From an uncultured Reyranella sp. (lineage in GTDB: Bacteria; Pseudomonadota; Alphaproteobacteria; Reyranellales; Reyranellaceae): 64,000 nucleotides of DNA. Shown here in pieces: positions 14,961-24,960 of the stretch. Position 1 is the first letter of the stretch. Every line of letters begins with the position of its first letter. The stretch covers positions 1-64,000 of the forward strand of contig NZ_CAMFKM010000002.1 of the NCBI RefSeq assembly GCF_945957355.1, read 5' to 3'. Position numbers and translations under genes: made by a program. Below the pieces are notes generated by a model that was given only the letters and a program-made list of their open reading frames with translations, made no database searches and was not told the DNA's origin.

Positions 14961-15971
14961 ATGGACGATGAGACCGTCGACCGGACCTATGGACCGGCCG
15001 CCCGCGCGGCGCTTGCGGCCTTTCCGATCGATCCTCAGGACCTGACCCTGGTGTCGCTCTCGGAGAACGTCACGTTCCGGGTGACCGACGGGCGCAACGG
15101 CCAGCCTTACGTCTTTCGGCTGCACAGGCCGGGCTATCACTCACTCGACGAGCTGGTCTCCGAGCGGGCCTGGATCCGCGCGCTGGCCGCGGCCGGCATC
15201 GACGTTCCCGAGGCCGTGATGACGCGCGACGGCCGGGACTATGTGCCGGTGACCATACCCGCCACCGGCGAGCAGCGATACGCCGGCCTCGCGAGCTGGA
15301 CCGAAGGCCGGCTGCTGTCCGATGTGCTGGCCCAGACCATCGATCAGAACTTCGTCGAGAAATCCTTCGAGCAACTCGGCGCCATCACCGCCGCGATGCA
15401 CGACCAGGCCAGCGCCTGGCAGCCGCCGCCGGGCTTCAGGCGCCATTCGCTCGACAGCGACGGGTTGATGGGCCTGGCGCCTCATTGGGGCGAGTTTTGG
15501 GAACATCGTTCCCTGACAGGGGGCGAGCGCACGCTTCTGCTCGATGCCCGGCAACGCATGCACGACCTGTTGAGCGGCTTGAGCCGGGACCTGTCCACCT
15601 ACAGCGTGATCCATGCCGACCTGCATCCCGGCAACATCGTGGTCGACGGCAACAGGCTGACCGTCATCGATTTCGACGATGCGGGATTCGGCTGGCATCA
15701 GTACGACATCGCCACCGCGCTCACGCATTGGCAGACCAAGCCGAATGCCGCCGAGATCGAGCGCGCCTTCCTCACCGGCTATCGCGCCAGACGCCCCGTC
15801 CCCGACGAAGCGCTGAGCCTGATCCCGCAGTTCCGCCTGATCCGCTGGATGGCGACAATCGGCTGGTTCCACCAGCGGCCCGAGGTCAACCGCCCCTCCG
15901 CGATATTCGAGGAACGCAAGTCCTGGGTCCTCGACCAGTGCGCGGCACTGCAGCAGTCTCGAGGATCATAG
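14961..15971 (+). CDS. APH-family small-molecule kinase
   Basis: 336 residues with the aminoglycoside/choline-kinase fold: an N-lobe Gly-poor loop (SENVTFRV), catalytic HADLHPGNIV (Asp220, Asn225) and the metal-binding IDFDD (Asp237). These residues look intact. Related kinases include homoserine, hydroxylysine and choline kinases and the APH domains of ACAD10/11. Placed after an AGXT2L-like enzyme, a hydroxylated amine or hydroxy-acid is a likely substrate; this is inference. The last codons (RGS) run up to the palindromic repeat at 15971. Confidence 0.8.
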   Translation: MDDETVDRTYGPAARAALAAFPIDPQDLTLVSLSENVTFRVTDGRNGQPYVFRLHRPGYHSLDELVSERAWIRALAAAGIDVPEAVMTRDGRDYVPVTIPATGEQRYAGLASWTEGRLLSDVLAQTIDQNFVEKSFEQLGAITAAMHDQASAWQPPPGFRRHSLDSDGLMGLAPHWGEFWEHRSLTGGERTLLLDARQRMHDLLSGLSRDLSTYSVIHADLHPGNIVVDGNRLTVIDFDDAGFGWHQYDIATALTHWQTKPNAAEIERAFLTGYRARRPVPDEALSLIPQFRLIRWMATIGWFHQRPEVNRPSAIFEERKSWVLDQCAALQQSRGS

Positions 15972-16036
15972 GAGCGCGCCACTCCAGTGGCGCTCATGAA
16001 TCATGATTGCGCCACTGGAGTGGCGCGCTCCCATGA
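15971..16036. repeat. Palindromic intergenic repeat, family A copy 1
   Basis: Two perfect 23-bp arms (15971-15993 and 16009-16031) face each other across 15 bp. Each arm contains an inner hairpin of its own: GCGCCACT-CC-AGTGGCGC on the left and GCGCCACT-GG-AGTGGCGC on the right. The loop and end carry TCATGA/CCATGA. Copies 2 and 3 lie at 47727-47791 and 60520-60598. This copy separates two convergent genes and encodes the last residues of the DppF-like gene. Confidence 0.9.
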
Positions 16037-17023
16037 ATGGAGATGGCACGCGACGGCTCTTCCGTCGTCCATCTCCTTCAGCGGCGGGTCGACCGCCTTG
16101 CAGACGTCCATCGCGCGGGGACAGCGCGTGTGGAAGCGGCAGCCGGGGGGCGGGCGCATGGCGCTGGGGATTTCGCCCGCGATGATGTCGGCGCCGCGGG
16201 CGGCTTCCAGTTCGGGATCGGCGATCGGCACGGCGGCCAGCAGCGCCTGCGTGTAGGGATGCAGCGGATCCTTGTAGAGCTGCTCGCGCGTCGCGATCTC
16301 GGCGACGCGGCCGAGATACATGACGGCGATGCGGTCGCTGATGTGGCGCACGACGCTGAGATCGTGGGCGATGAAGATGTAGGTGAGGCCGAGCCGCTCC
16401 TGCAGTTCCATGAACAGGTTCACGACCTGCGCCTGGATCGAGACGTCGAGCGCCGAGACGGGCTCGTCGCAGATCAATAGCGTAGGCTCCAGCGCGAGCG
16501 CGCGGGCGATGCCGATGCGCTGGCGCTGGCCGCCGGAGAATTCGTGCGGATAGCGTTCGGCCATGTCGGGCAGCAGGCCGACCATGCGCAGGAGATCGGC
16601 GACACGGGCGCGGTATTTGTCCTGGTCGGAGGCGAGCCCATGGACGACCAGCGGCTCGCCCACGATGTCGGCCACCTTCATGCGCGGATTCAGCGAGCCG
16701 TAGGGATCCTGGTAGACCATCTGCATGCGCCGGCGGATCGGCCGCATGCGCTTGCGGTCATATCGCGTGATGTCCTCGCCCTCGAACTCGATCCTGCCCT
16801 CGGTCACCTCGAGCATGCGCAGGATGGCGAGCCCGGTCGTGGACTTGCCGCAGCCCGATTCGCCCACCAGCCCCAGCGTCTCGCCGCGCGCCACGCTGAA
16901 GCTCACGCCATCGACCGCCTTCACCGTGCCAACCTGCTTGCGCAGGATCGCGCCCGCCGTGATCGGGAAATGGATCTTCAGGCCCTCTACCTTGAGGACG
17001 GTGTCAGGCGGCGAGGCGGTCAT
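16001..17023 (-). CDS. Peptide ABC importer ATP-binding protein (DppF/OppF type)
   Basis: 340 residues. Walker [10 protein letters not shown], the Q-loop at [12 protein letters not shown], signature [14 protein letters not shown] and Walker [13 protein letters not shown] are all present, followed by the oligopeptide/dipeptide C-terminal region with the Cys cluster [14 protein letters not shown]. This provides one of the two nucleotide-binding subunits driving uptake. The ATG at 17023 overlaps the end of the DppD-like gene by 20 bp. The final residues ([10 protein letters not shown]) are encoded by the palindromic repeat, so the native tail has been extended or replaced. Confidence 0.92.
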   Translation of the reverse strand: MTASPPDTVLKVEGLKIHFPITAGAILRKQVGTVKAVDGVSFSVARGETLGLVGESGCGKSTTGLAILRMLEVTEGRIEFEGEDITRYDRKRMRPIRRRMQMVYQDPYGSLNPRMKVADIVGEPLVVHGLASDQDKYRARVADLLRMVGLLPDMAERYPHEFSGGQRQRIGIARALALEPTLLICDEPVSALDVSIQAQVVNLFMELQERLGLTYIFIAHDLSVVRHISDRIAVMYLGRVAEIATREQLYKDPLHPYTQALLAAVPIADPELEAARGADIIAGEIPSAMRPPPGCRFHTRCPRAMDVCKAVDPPLKEMDDGRAVACHLHSWERATPVAQS

Positions 17024-17987
17024 GGAAGAAGCACGCTGAGAAATGGTTGGGGGCACTCTCGACGAGCGGCGGCCGCTCGGCGCGGCAGCGGTCGGTCGCA
17101 TCCTTGCAGCGCGGGGCAAAGGCGCAGCCCGGCGGCAGGGTCGCGAGATCGGGCGGCTGGCCCTCGATCGGCACCAATGGCCGGTCGGTGTCGCCGTCCA
17201 GCCGCGGCACCGACGCCATGAGGCCACGCGTATAGGGATGGCGCGGCGTCTTGTAGAGAAGGCGCGCCGGCGCGGTCTCGACGATGCGGCCGCCATACAT
17301 CACCACGACCCGGTCGGCGTAGCGTGCCACGACGCCGAGATCGTGGGTAATCAGGATCATCGCGGAGTTGGCCTCGCGCGTCAGCTCCTTGAGCAGCGCC
17401 AGGATCTGCGCCTGCACCGTGACGTCGAGCGCCGTCGTCGGTTCGTCAGCGATGATGAGCTGCGGCTGGCAGGCCAGCGCCATGGCGATCATGACCCGCT
17501 GGCGCATACCGCCGGAATACTGGTGCGGATAGGACGAGAGCCGGCTGCGCCCGTCGGGAATGCGCACCTTGCCCAGCAGTTCGGCGGCCTTGTCGAGCGC
17601 CTTGGCCCACACCGTCTTGCGATGCAGGTTGATCGGCTCGCCGACCTGCAGACCGACCGTGAGCGCCGGATTGAGCGAACTCATCGGCTCCTGGAAGATC
17701 ATGGCGATGCGGTCGCCGCGGATTGCGCGGATGCCGGCATCGTCGAGTTTCAGGAGATCCCTGCCCTCGAAGAGGATCTCGCCCTCCTCGATGCGGCCGG
17801 GCGGGTCGGGGATCAGGCGCAGGATCGAGAGCGCGGTCACGCTCTTGCCCGAGCCCGATTCCCCCACGATCGCCAGCGTCTCGCCGGCTGCGACATCGAA
17901 CGACACGCCGTCGACCGCCCGCACCGTCCCGCGTTCGGTGCGGAAGCGTGTCGACAGGTTACGGACGCTGAGAAGCGGAGCGGTCAT
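17004..17987 (-). CDS. Peptide ABC importer ATP-binding protein (DppD/OppD type)
   Basis: 327 residues with Walker [11 protein letters not shown]-loop [14 protein letters not shown], signature [14 protein letters not shown], Walker [13 protein letters not shown] and the C-terminal [14 protein letters not shown] cluster of the OppD/DppD family. It pairs with the downstream DppF-like ATPase. It lies 10 bp after the binding-protein gene in a five-gene operon (permease, permease, binding protein, two ATPases). Confidence 0.92.
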   Translation of the reverse strand: MTAPLLSVRNLSTRFRTERGTVRAVDGVSFDVAAGETLAIVGESGSGKSVTALSILRLIPDPPGRIEEGEILFEGRDLLKLDDAGIRAIRGDRIAMIFQEPMSSLNPALTVGLQVGEPINLHRKTVWAKALDKAAELLGKVRIPDGRSRLSSYPHQYSGGMRQRVMIAMALACQPQLIIADEPTTALDVTVQAQILALLKELTREANSAMILITHDLGVVARYADRVVVMYGGRIVETAPARLLYKTPRHPYTRGLMASVPRLDGDTDRPLVPIEGQPPDLATLPPGCAFAPRCKDATDRCRAERPPLVESAPNHFSACFFHDRLAA

Positions 17988-17997
17988 GCGCCGGGGG

Positions 17998-19695
17998 TCA
18001 CTTGCCCATCTTCTTCTTCAGTTCCTGGTCCACCCACATGCGGGCATAGATCGGACCCGGCCGCACGGCGCCGGCGCGCAGCTCGCCGTTGTAGCCCTTC
18101 ACCCACGGCCACCACGCCGTATAGATGTAGGGCGTCGGCAGCCAGATGTACGGCGTCTTCTCGAGGATTTCGCGCGTCAGCGCCTTGATCATGACCTGGC
18201 GCTTGGCCTCGTCCCGTTCGAGGTACATGTCCGCCACCTTCTTGTCGAAGGCCGGGTCCGAATACTGCGACGGATTCCACACTTCCTTGGTGACGAAGCT
18301 CTTGCGGATCGTCGTCGTCGGGTTGGTGTGACCGTTGTTCATGAAGTAGCCGGGCGCGTTGGTCTTGGTCGTCATCGCCGAGAGGAAGGCCGCATATTCC
18401 ATCGGCTGGATCTCGAGCTTGACGCCCACCGCCTCGAGATAGGCGGCGACCAGCGGCAACAGGTCCATATGGTCAGGATTGCAGGAGCAGACCTGGACTT
18501 TGAAGCTGAAGCCCTTGGGATAGCCTGCCTCGGCCAGCAACTTCTTCGCCTTGTCGGGATTGAAGGTGTACAGCTCCCGCACCGATTCAGGCATCGCCTC
18601 CAGCGGTTCGAAATAGCCGAGATAGTCGGGATGCTGCGGATAGGCGAACAGCTCGGCATTGCCGCCGTAATAGGCCTTCACGATCTCCTGCTTGTTCACC
18701 GCCATGTTCAGCGCACGGCGAACCCGGATGTCGTCGAACGGCTTGGTGTCGACCCTCATCGCCAGGAACTGGCCGCTCATGCCGAGCCAACGCGACCATT
18801 TGAGCTGCGGCGTCGACTTCTTGAGGTCGTCGGCGGCGCTCCAGCGGATGTTCTCCAGGAGGTCGAGCTTGGCCGTGCGCAGCGCCGTCAGGTAGGTCGC
18901 CTCGTCCTTGATCGTGCGATAGACGACCTTGTCGAGGAACGGCAGCTTGTACTCGACGCCGTCGATCTTCTCCTTGTCCCAGTAGATCGGGTTCTTCGAA
19001 TAGGTGTTGGAGCTGCCCTGGACGAAGTCGCTCAGCATGAACGGACCGGTGCCGTTGACGTTCTTCCAGTTGGTGGCGCCGGCGTCGGCCACTTCCTTCG
19101 GGGTGATGGTCGAGTAGTAGCCCCAGCCGAAGCGGTAGTCCCATTCGGCGTTGAAGTACTTGAAGGTGAAGACGACGGTGTACTTGCCGGTCGCCTCGAC
19201 CTTCTCGACATGATCGAAGTAGCCCGCGATCTTCTTGGGGCTGTTGGCCAGGCGATTGAAGGCGAAGGCCACGTCCTCGGCGGTCAGCTCGCGCTCCTTC
19301 ATGACGCCGGGCTTCTCGGGGAACATCACGCCCTTGCGCAGGTCGATCGTGAGCCTGAGCGGATTGTCGCTCCACACCCACTTCTCGGCCAGCTCGCCGC
19401 GGATCGCGTCGGAGGGCAGCCAGGCATCGGCATAGAACGGATACTTGCCACCGTTGCGCTTGCTCTTGGAGAGATCGGCGGCGAAGAGCTGCTCGTAGAA
19501 CTGGCCGGTATCGTGGTTCAGCTTCCAGTTCCAGTCGGCCGGATCGAAGGACAGCGCCGACAAAGTCACGTACACCGTGCCGACTTCCAGCGTGCCGCCG
19601 TACTGCGGCTTTTCCTGTTGCGCCTGAGCGGTTCCGGCAAGTGCCAGTCCCAGCGCGCCGGACAGGAGGCCCTTGGCCCACCTCTTCATCTTCAT
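17998..19695 (-). CDS. Peptide ABC importer substrate-binding protein (family 5)
   Basis: 565 residues with a typical signal peptide ([25 protein letters not shown]). The mature protein has SBP family-5 features: [11 protein letters not shown] at the start, a [19 protein letters not shown] helix around residue 340, and a C-terminal [13 protein letters not shown] segment. It captures a peptide or similar solute in the periplasm for the DppBCDF-like membrane complex. Its place between the permease and ATPase genes is a slightly unusual order. Ligand is not predictable. Confidence 0.9.
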   Translation of the reverse strand: MKMKRWAKGLLSGALGLALAGTAQAQQEKPQYGGTLEVGTVYVTLSALSFDPADWNWKLNHDTGQFYEQLFAADLSKSKRNGGKYPFYADAWLPSDAIRGELAEKWVWSDNPLRLTIDLRKGVMFPEKPGVMKERELTAEDVAFAFNRLANSPKKIAGYFDHVEKVEATGKYTVVFTFKYFNAEWDYRFGWGYYSTITPKEVADAGATNWKNVNGTGPFMLSDFVQGSSNTYSKNPIYWDKEKIDGVEYKLPFLDKVVYRTIKDEATYLTALRTAKLDLLENIRWSAADDLKKSTPQLKWSRWLGMSGQFLAMRVDTKPFDDIRVRRALNMAVNKQEIVKAYYGGNAELFAYPQHPDYLGYFEPLEAMPESVRELYTFNPDKAKKLLAEAGYPKGFSFKVQVCSCNPDHMDLLPLVAAYLEAVGVKLEIQPMEYAAFLSAMTTKTNAPGYFMNNGHTNPTTTIRKSFVTKEVWNPSQYSDPAFDKKVADMYLERDEAKRQVMIKALTREILEKTPYIWLPTPYIYTAWWPWVKGYNGELRAGAVRPGPIYARMWVDQELKKKMGK

Positions 19696-19732
19696 CGTTT
19701 CCTCCTCTGTTTCTTTCTTGTCTTGTTGCCTG

Positions 19733-20632
19733 TCAGCGCGAGCCCCGCATGCGCGGATCGAGAAGATCGCGCAGCGCGTCGCCGAACATGTTGGTGGCGT
19801 AGACCACGATGGTGAGGCAGAGGCCCGGCGCCAGCGCCAGCCACGGCCCTTGCAGCATGAAGGTGCGGCCGCTGCCCGACAGCAGGCCGCCCCAGGTCGG
19901 TGCCGGCGGCGGCACGCCGAGGCCGAGGAAGGACAGGCCCGATTCGGCCAGGATCACCGTGCCGACGCGGGTGGTGAACAGCACGATCACCGGCGCCATG
20001 ACGTTGGGCAGGATGTGGCGCCACAGGATGCGGAAGGTCGAGGCGCCGGTCGATTGCGCCGCATGGACGTACATGTTCTCGCGCACCGAGACGACGGCGC
20101 CGCGGATGATGCGCGAACCGGCGATACCGAGCAGCAGCCCAAGGGTCACGATGATCTGCGGCATGCCGGGGCCGACCACCGACACGACCACGATCAGGAT
20201 GATGAGGTCGGGGAAGCTCATCCAGGCATCGACGAAGCGCTGCAGCACGAGGTCGAACTTGCCGCCGAGATAGCCCGAGACGATGCCGAGGAAGACGGAA
20301 ATGATCGTGGCGATGCCGGCGGCGCAGAAGCCGATGATGACCGAGAGCTGGGCGCCGTAGAGGCAGCGCGAGAGCATGTCGCGGCCGAGATTGTCGGTGC
20401 CGAAGGGGAAGGCCCAGGACGGCGGCTTCAGCCGGTTGAGCGGCGCGATCTGGTTCATGCCGTAGGGCGCCAGCACGTCGGCGAAGATCCCGCAGAACAG
20501 GAACAGCATGAACACGACCGCGCCGGCAGCACCCAGCGGCTTCTCCCGGAACAGCCGGCCGATGAAGTGAAGCACCGGGCCGCGCTTGCGGCGCGGCGCG
20601 GCGGCGACGGTGGTTTCCGCGACGGACGCCAT
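19733..20632 (-). CDS. Peptide ABC importer permease (DppC type)
   Basis: 299 residues with an N-terminal cytoplasmic segment, a first membrane helix near 35-55 and the DppC-type FGTDNLGRDMLSRCLYGAQLS motif followed by the permease core (EAA-like GASTFRILWRHILPN loop). It pairs with the DppB-like permease. Its ATG overlaps the DppB stop (TGATG), indicating translational coupling. Confidence 0.92.
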   Translation of the reverse strand: MASVAETTVAAAPRRKRGPVLHFIGRLFREKPLGAAGAVVFMLFLFCGIFADVLAPYGMNQIAPLNRLKPPSWAFPFGTDNLGRDMLSRCLYGAQLSVIIGFCAAGIATIISVFLGIVSGYLGGKFDLVLQRFVDAWMSFPDLIILIVVVSVVGPGMPQIIVTLGLLLGIAGSRIIRGAVVSVRENMYVHAAQSTGASTFRILWRHILPNVMAPVIVLFTTRVGTVILAESGLSFLGLGVPPPAPTWGGLLSGSGRTFMLQGPWLALAPGLCLTIVVYATNMFGDALRDLLDPRMRGSR

Positions 20633-21588
20633 CAGCGGTACCTCACCTTGGGATCGAGCAGGCCGTAACTCAGGTCGACGATCAGGTTGATGACCATCAC
20701 CGCGACGCCCACGATCAGGAACACGCCGGTGATGACCGGATAATCGCGCTGGCTCACCGCGTCGAGCAGCAGCAGGCCCATGCCGGGAATGACGAAGATC
20801 TGCTCCATGATCACCGCGCCGCCGATCAGCAGCGGCGCCTGCAGGCCGATCAGGGTCACCACGGGGATCAGCGCGTTGCGCAATGCATGCCGGGCCACGA
20901 CCAGCCTTTCACCCAGCCCTTTCGCCCAGGCGGTGCGGATGAAGTCCTGGCGCAGCACTTCCAGCATCATGGTGCGCGTCAGGCGCATGGTGATGGCCGA
21001 GAGCGCGCAGCCCAGGATGATCGACGGAATGATCATCTGGCCGAGATTGCCCCACGGATCCTTCGAGAAGGGCACGAACTGGATGGGCGGCGACCATCCC
21101 CACCAGATCGACGGGAAGACCATCACCATCGTGCCCAGCCAGAAACTCGGCACCGCCAGCATCAGGATGGAGAAGGAACGCGCGACGTAGTCGCCGGGCG
21201 TGTCCTGGCGGATCGCCGAATAGACGCCGATGGGAATGGCCACCGAGAGGCCCACGATCAGCGCCATCAGCCCGAGCTCGAAGGTGACGGGCAGGCGCTG
21301 CAGCAGTTGCTCGCTGACCGGCGTGCTCTGCCACAGCGAACGGCCGAAATCGCCATGGAACAGGATGGCGCCCATCCAGCGGCCGTACTGGACCCACATC
21401 GGCTGGTCCAGGCCCAGCGCCTTCTCGAGCTGCTCGCGGCCCATCTTCGAGGCCCCGATGTCGTTCTGGCTCAGCATCAGGTCGATGACGTCGCCCGGGA
21501 TCATGCGCACCGTCACGAAGACGATGAGACTGGCGAAGAAGAGCGTCGGTATGAGCGCCAGGACGCGGCGCACGATATAGGCCTGCAT
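20632..21588 (-). CDS. Peptide ABC importer permease (DppB type)
   Basis: 318 residues with six expected membrane helices. The N-terminus YIVRRVLALIPTLFFASLIVF is the standard DppB first helix, and ARHALRNALIPVVTLIG is the coupling EAA loop region. It is first in the importer operon; the 222-bp gap to the gene at 21811 should hold the operon promoter, though no clear hexamers stand out there. Confidence 0.92.
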   Translation of the reverse strand: MQAYIVRRVLALIPTLFFASLIVFVTVRMIPGDVIDLMLSQNDIGASKMGREQLEKALGLDQPMWVQYGRWMGAILFHGDFGRSLWQSTPVSEQLLQRLPVTFELGLMALIVGLSVAIPIGVYSAIRQDTPGDYVARSFSILMLAVPSFWLGTMVMVFPSIWWGWSPPIQFVPFSKDPWGNLGQMIIPSIILGCALSAITMRLTRTMMLEVLRQDFIRTAWAKGLGERLVVARHALRNALIPVVTLIGLQAPLLIGGAVIMEQIFVIPGMGLLLLDAVSQRDYPVITGVFLIVGVAVMVINLIVDLSYGLLDPKVRYR

Positions 21589-21810
21589 CAGGCCTTCCCG
21601 TCGGAAGCGCCGGGAAAAGCGGCCGAAACCCTCGTAACGGGCCCGTCAGGCACACGCACGGGCGTGAAAGGTCTCACCCTGTTGATCCTCCCGCAAAGAC
21701 GCTTCCTCGGTGGCCCGTTCGTGCGGACCTTCCTTTGGCGACAGGCTGCCGGGATTGCAGGGGAACTGTCAATTGAAACGGGCGATGCGCTGCGCCTGCT
21801 CAGGATGCCC

Positions 21811-22989
21811 CTAGGGTCTCTGCGATCCCTGCAGCGCCTTCTTCACGGCGGCGGCGATGAGGTCCGTGGCAAGAGCCGAGGGATGACCGTCGTGCGGAAT
21901 GGCCAGCGTCTTGGGATCCCGGCCGAACGTCGTGGGGGACTCGCCAACCATCGGCGCGCCGAGCTTGCGCAGGCGCACCAGCGTTTCGACCAGCAGCGGC
22001 TGCTCCACCTTCGAATCGCCGTAGCGATGCCGGGTCTGCTCGTCGGGCCAGGAATAGACGATGACCAGCGGCGCATCGAACTTCGCGCGCGCCTCCGCCT
22101 GCAGCTTCGCCATCATCGCGAGGAACAGCTCGATCTGCTCCTCCTGGCGCTGCCGCTGGCCGATCGCATCGATGAAGGCGAAATGCTGGCCGAGCAGGTA
22201 GTGCAGGCCGGCCATGGGATCGCGCCAGCGATGCTCGTTGAAGGTGCCGGTGAAACGCAGCTTGCCGTTCTCCAGCACGTAGCGCGGCGAGGAGCCGAGC
22301 CAGGTGCCGTCGCCGGTGACCCGCTGAAGGTGCGCCGGGATGATCCAGGTCACCACCGCCTTCACCTTGCGGTCGGTATAGCGGTCGAGGAGTCCGGCTT
22401 CGAAGGCCCGGACGAGATGGTTGGGTCCGTAGCCCGGCACACCAAGATTGACGCTGCGCGCGGCCGGCGCGTTCTGCTTCGTGAACTGCGACGGCATCGT
22501 CTCGTCGTCGCTCAACCCCTGCCCGAAGATGAAGGAATCGCCGATGAACAGGTAGGTGTCGGTCGCATCCGGGGCCGGCGGCGTCACGCGCGCCGCGGCG
22601 GAGTCGAAATGGTAGGTCTGGCGATAGACGAGCTCGGAGCCCCAGGTGGCGGTGGCGGTGGCTTCGCTGTCGGGCTTGGGCCGGAATCCGAGGATCGGGT
22701 CGGGCGGCGGCCACCATTGCGGGATCGTACGGGTCACGACCCCCATATTCATCGCCTTCGGCGTGAGCAGGCCGGCGAAGAGGTCGAGCGCGACCAGGCT
22801 GAGCGCCAGCGCGGTCGCCAGAAGCGCCCCGCTGCGCCAGCGATTGCCGCGCAGGGTGACGACGCCCACGAGGCCGAGCAGGGCGGCGGCGACGCAGGCC
22901 CACAGGGCCGACTGCAGCGCGAGCCCGATCGCGAGGATCACCAGCAGGAAGGCGCCCACCAGCCAGAAATTTCGATATCTGCCGGTCAT
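21811..22989 (-). CDS. Membrane-anchored SGNH/GDSL-like hydrolase
   Basis: 392 residues. Two to three N-terminal membrane helices (about residues 8-75) are followed by an extracytoplasmic domain with FIGDSFIFGQG (GDS block I, Ser nucleophile), LGVPGYGPNHL (block III Gly/Asn) and DGHPSALAT (block V Asp-His). This is the SGNH arrangement seen in polysaccharide O-acetylation enzymes and lipases. The start at 22989 was chosen over an upstream option because the membrane segment begins there. It is divergent from the CoA-transferase gene at 23049. Substrate unknown. Confidence 0.75.
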   Translation of the reverse strand: MTGRYRNFWLVGAFLLVILAIGLALQSALWACVAAALLGLVGVVTLRGNRWRSGALLATALALSLVALDLFAGLLTPKAMNMGVVTRTIPQWWPPPDPILGFRPKPDSEATATATWGSELVYRQTYHFDSAAARVTPPAPDATDTYLFIGDSFIFGQGLSDDETMPSQFTKQNAPAARSVNLGVPGYGPNHLVRAFEAGLLDRYTDRKVKAVVTWIIPAHLQRVTGDGTWLGSSPRYVLENGKLRFTGTFNEHRWRDPMAGLHYLLGQHFAFIDAIGQRQRQEEQIELFLAMMAKLQAEARAKFDAPLVIVYSWPDEQTRHRYGDSKVEQPLLVETLVRLRKLGAPMVGESPTTFGRDPKTLAIPHDGHPSALATDLIAAAVKKALQGSQRP

Positions 22990-23048
22990 TGACCTGAAAG
23001 CCTTCTCCCCGGATAGGCTGGGTGTAGGCGTTCGAAAGGAAAAACTCA

Positions 23049-24260
23049 ATGAGTGGACCATTGCCGCTGCAGGGCCTGCGGGTCCTCGACCTGGCCAGCT
23101 TCATCGCCGGGCCCGTCGCCTCGACGGTGATGGGCGACTATGGCGCCGAGGTCATCAAGATCGAGCCGCCCGGCGAGGGCGACCCGCAGCGCAAGCTCGG
23201 CCAGGCCCATTCGATTCCGCAGCATCCGGTCAACTTCTGCTGGCACATGACCAACCGCAACAAGCGCTCGGTCGTGCTCGACCTCAAGAACCCGCTGGGC
23301 CGCGAGGCATTCGACAGGCTCGTCGCGACGGCCGACGTGATGGTGGTGAACTTCCCGCTCAGGGTCCGCGAGCGGCTGCGCATGCGTTACGCCGACGTGA
23401 AGCCCGCCAACCCGCGCCTGATCTACGCCTCCATGACCGGCTACGGCGAGCAGGGTCCCGATGCTGAGCAGCCGGGCTTCGATTCGACGGCCTTCTTCGC
23501 CCGCTCCGGCCTGCTCGACGCGTTGACTTACGAGGGTGGGCCGCCGGCCTTCTCGCTGCCGGCCCAGGGCGACCAGATGGCCGGCATGAACCTGTTCGCC
23601 GCCATCGCCATGGCGTTGCTCCATCGCGAGCGCACGGGCGAAGGCAGCGAGGTCGGCACCTCACTGCATGCGAGCGGCCTGTGGTCGAACGCCATCCTGG
23701 CCCAGGGCGCGCTGCTGGGCTCGTTCGTGGCGCCGCGCCCGCCGCGCACCAAGCCGCGCAGCGCGCTGGCCAACCAGTATCGCACCTCCGACGGCCGCTG
23801 GATCCAGCTCACGATCGTGCGCGAGGATAAGCTCTGGCCCGAACTCTGCCAGGCGCTCGAACGCACCGACCTGATGGACGATCCGCGCTTCGAGACGACC
23901 GAGAAACGGCGCGCCCACGCCACCGACCTGGCGGCGATCCTCGATCCCGTGTTTGCAGGCCGCCCCTGGCCCGAATGGAAGGAGCGCCTGCGCCGGCACG
24001 AGATCACCTTCGGCCTGCTCGGCATCCTGCGCGACGTACCCGACGACGAGCAGGCCGTGGCCAACGGCGCGGTCGTGCCGACCCGCCAGGACGAGATGCC
24101 GCGCACGATCTCCGCGCCGATCCGCCTGTCGTTCGCGCCCGAGCCGGCGACACCCGATGCCGGCCCGGCCCACGGCGCCCACACCGACGAGGTGCTGCGC
24201 GAACTGGGCTACGACCAGCAGGACCTGGACCGGCTGCGCAGTGGCGGCGCCCTGGGCTGA
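23049..24260 (+). CDS. CaiB/BaiF-type (family III) CoA-transferase
   Basis: 403 residues. The N-terminus GLRVLDLASFIAGPVASTVMGDYGAEVIKIEPP and later MTGYGEQGPDAEQPGFD are hallmark family-III sequences; the Asp in GFDS fits the catalytic position that forms the acyl-anhydride. These enzymes move CoA between organic acids. AAAGGAAAA precedes the ATG. There is no neighbour that fixes the acid. It is probably monocistronic. Confidence 0.9.
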   Translation: MSGPLPLQGLRVLDLASFIAGPVASTVMGDYGAEVIKIEPPGEGDPQRKLGQAHSIPQHPVNFCWHMTNRNKRSVVLDLKNPLGREAFDRLVATADVMVVNFPLRVRERLRMRYADVKPANPRLIYASMTGYGEQGPDAEQPGFDSTAFFARSGLLDALTYEGGPPAFSLPAQGDQMAGMNLFAAIAMALLHRERTGEGSEVGTSLHASGLWSNAILAQGALLGSFVAPRPPRTKPRSALANQYRTSDGRWIQLTIVREDKLWPELCQALERTDLMDDPRFETTEKRRAHATDLAAILDPVFAGRPWPEWKERLRRHEITFGLLGILRDVPDDEQAVANGAVVPTRQDEMPRTISAPIRLSFAPEPATPDAGPAHGAHTDEVLRELGYDQQDLDRLRSGGALG

Positions 24261-24372
24261 ACCACGGGGCAGAGTGCCGGCCGCAGCCTGACGGGCGGCC
24301 GGGCGCCGCCTGCGACATTGCGCGGGGCACGGCCGCTTGAGGAGTCGGGCAGGCGGCCCGTACTATAAGACT

Positions 24373-24762
24373 ATGGATCGCACGGGCCCCGTTACCGGCA
24401 GGCGCGCGGTCGCGTTCGCCGCGGCCCTGTTCGCGATCACGCTCAATTTCCTCCAACCGCTCGCCCACGCCGCCCTTCTGCGGGACGGCGGGCCGATGGC
24501 AGCAGCTCGCGCCTGGGGCGCCTTCTGCCTGCCGGCCGCCGAGGACGAGAGCGGCAAAGGGTCGATCCCGGACGCCGGCAGGATCCATGAATGCTGTCTC
24601 GGCCTCGCACATGCGACGCCGATCGCCGGGCCTTCGACGGTCTTCACGCTCGAGCCGCCGGTCGTCCGGCCGGCCGCCGTCGTGATGGCCTCGCCCACGG
24701 TCGTCACCGCCGGCATTCGCGACGGCCCGCTCCAGGCCCGAGCCCCTCCCTTCATCGGCTGA
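24373..24762 (+). CDS. DUF2946-like small protein of the copper-associated cluster
   Basis: 129 residues. A hydrophobic N-terminal helix (about 12-35, AVAFAAALFAITLNFLQPLAHAAL) is followed by a short soluble part with HECCLGLAHATP, resembling the conserved Cys/His patch of DUF2946, a family often found near copper-uptake and TonB-receptor genes. The C-terminal third is low complexity. It lies upstream of a small membrane protein and the MbnP/MbnH pair on the same strand, so a metal-related role is likely but not proven. The start at 24373 avoids an unsupported 12-residue extension. Confidence 0.5.
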   Translation: MDRTGPVTGRRAVAFAAALFAITLNFLQPLAHAALLRDGGPMAAARAWGAFCLPAAEDESGKGSIPDAGRIHECCLGLAHATPIAGPSTVFTLEPPVVRPAAVVMASPTVVTAGIRDGPLQARAPPFIG

Positions 24763-24960
24763 TTTCATCGCGGGCCGCCGCCGCCGGCGCCCCGCGTTGC
24801 TGTCTGCGGCACCGACTACGCCCCGCCGGCGCAAGCCGGCCGCTCGCGGGCAGAGGTGGCCGTCAGGCCACGTTCCCACTGTTTACGGCCATCCCCATCG
24901 ACCGGTTCGCGTCTCGCTGCGGCGCGCTGCCTTCATCCCGAAATCTCCCAAGGAGAATCC

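Noticed and set aside
16001..17296. A longer N-terminus for the DppF-like ATPase starting at 17296.
   Set aside because: The extra 91 residues are an out-of-frame reading of the DppD-like gene; the ATG at 17023 gives the family start.
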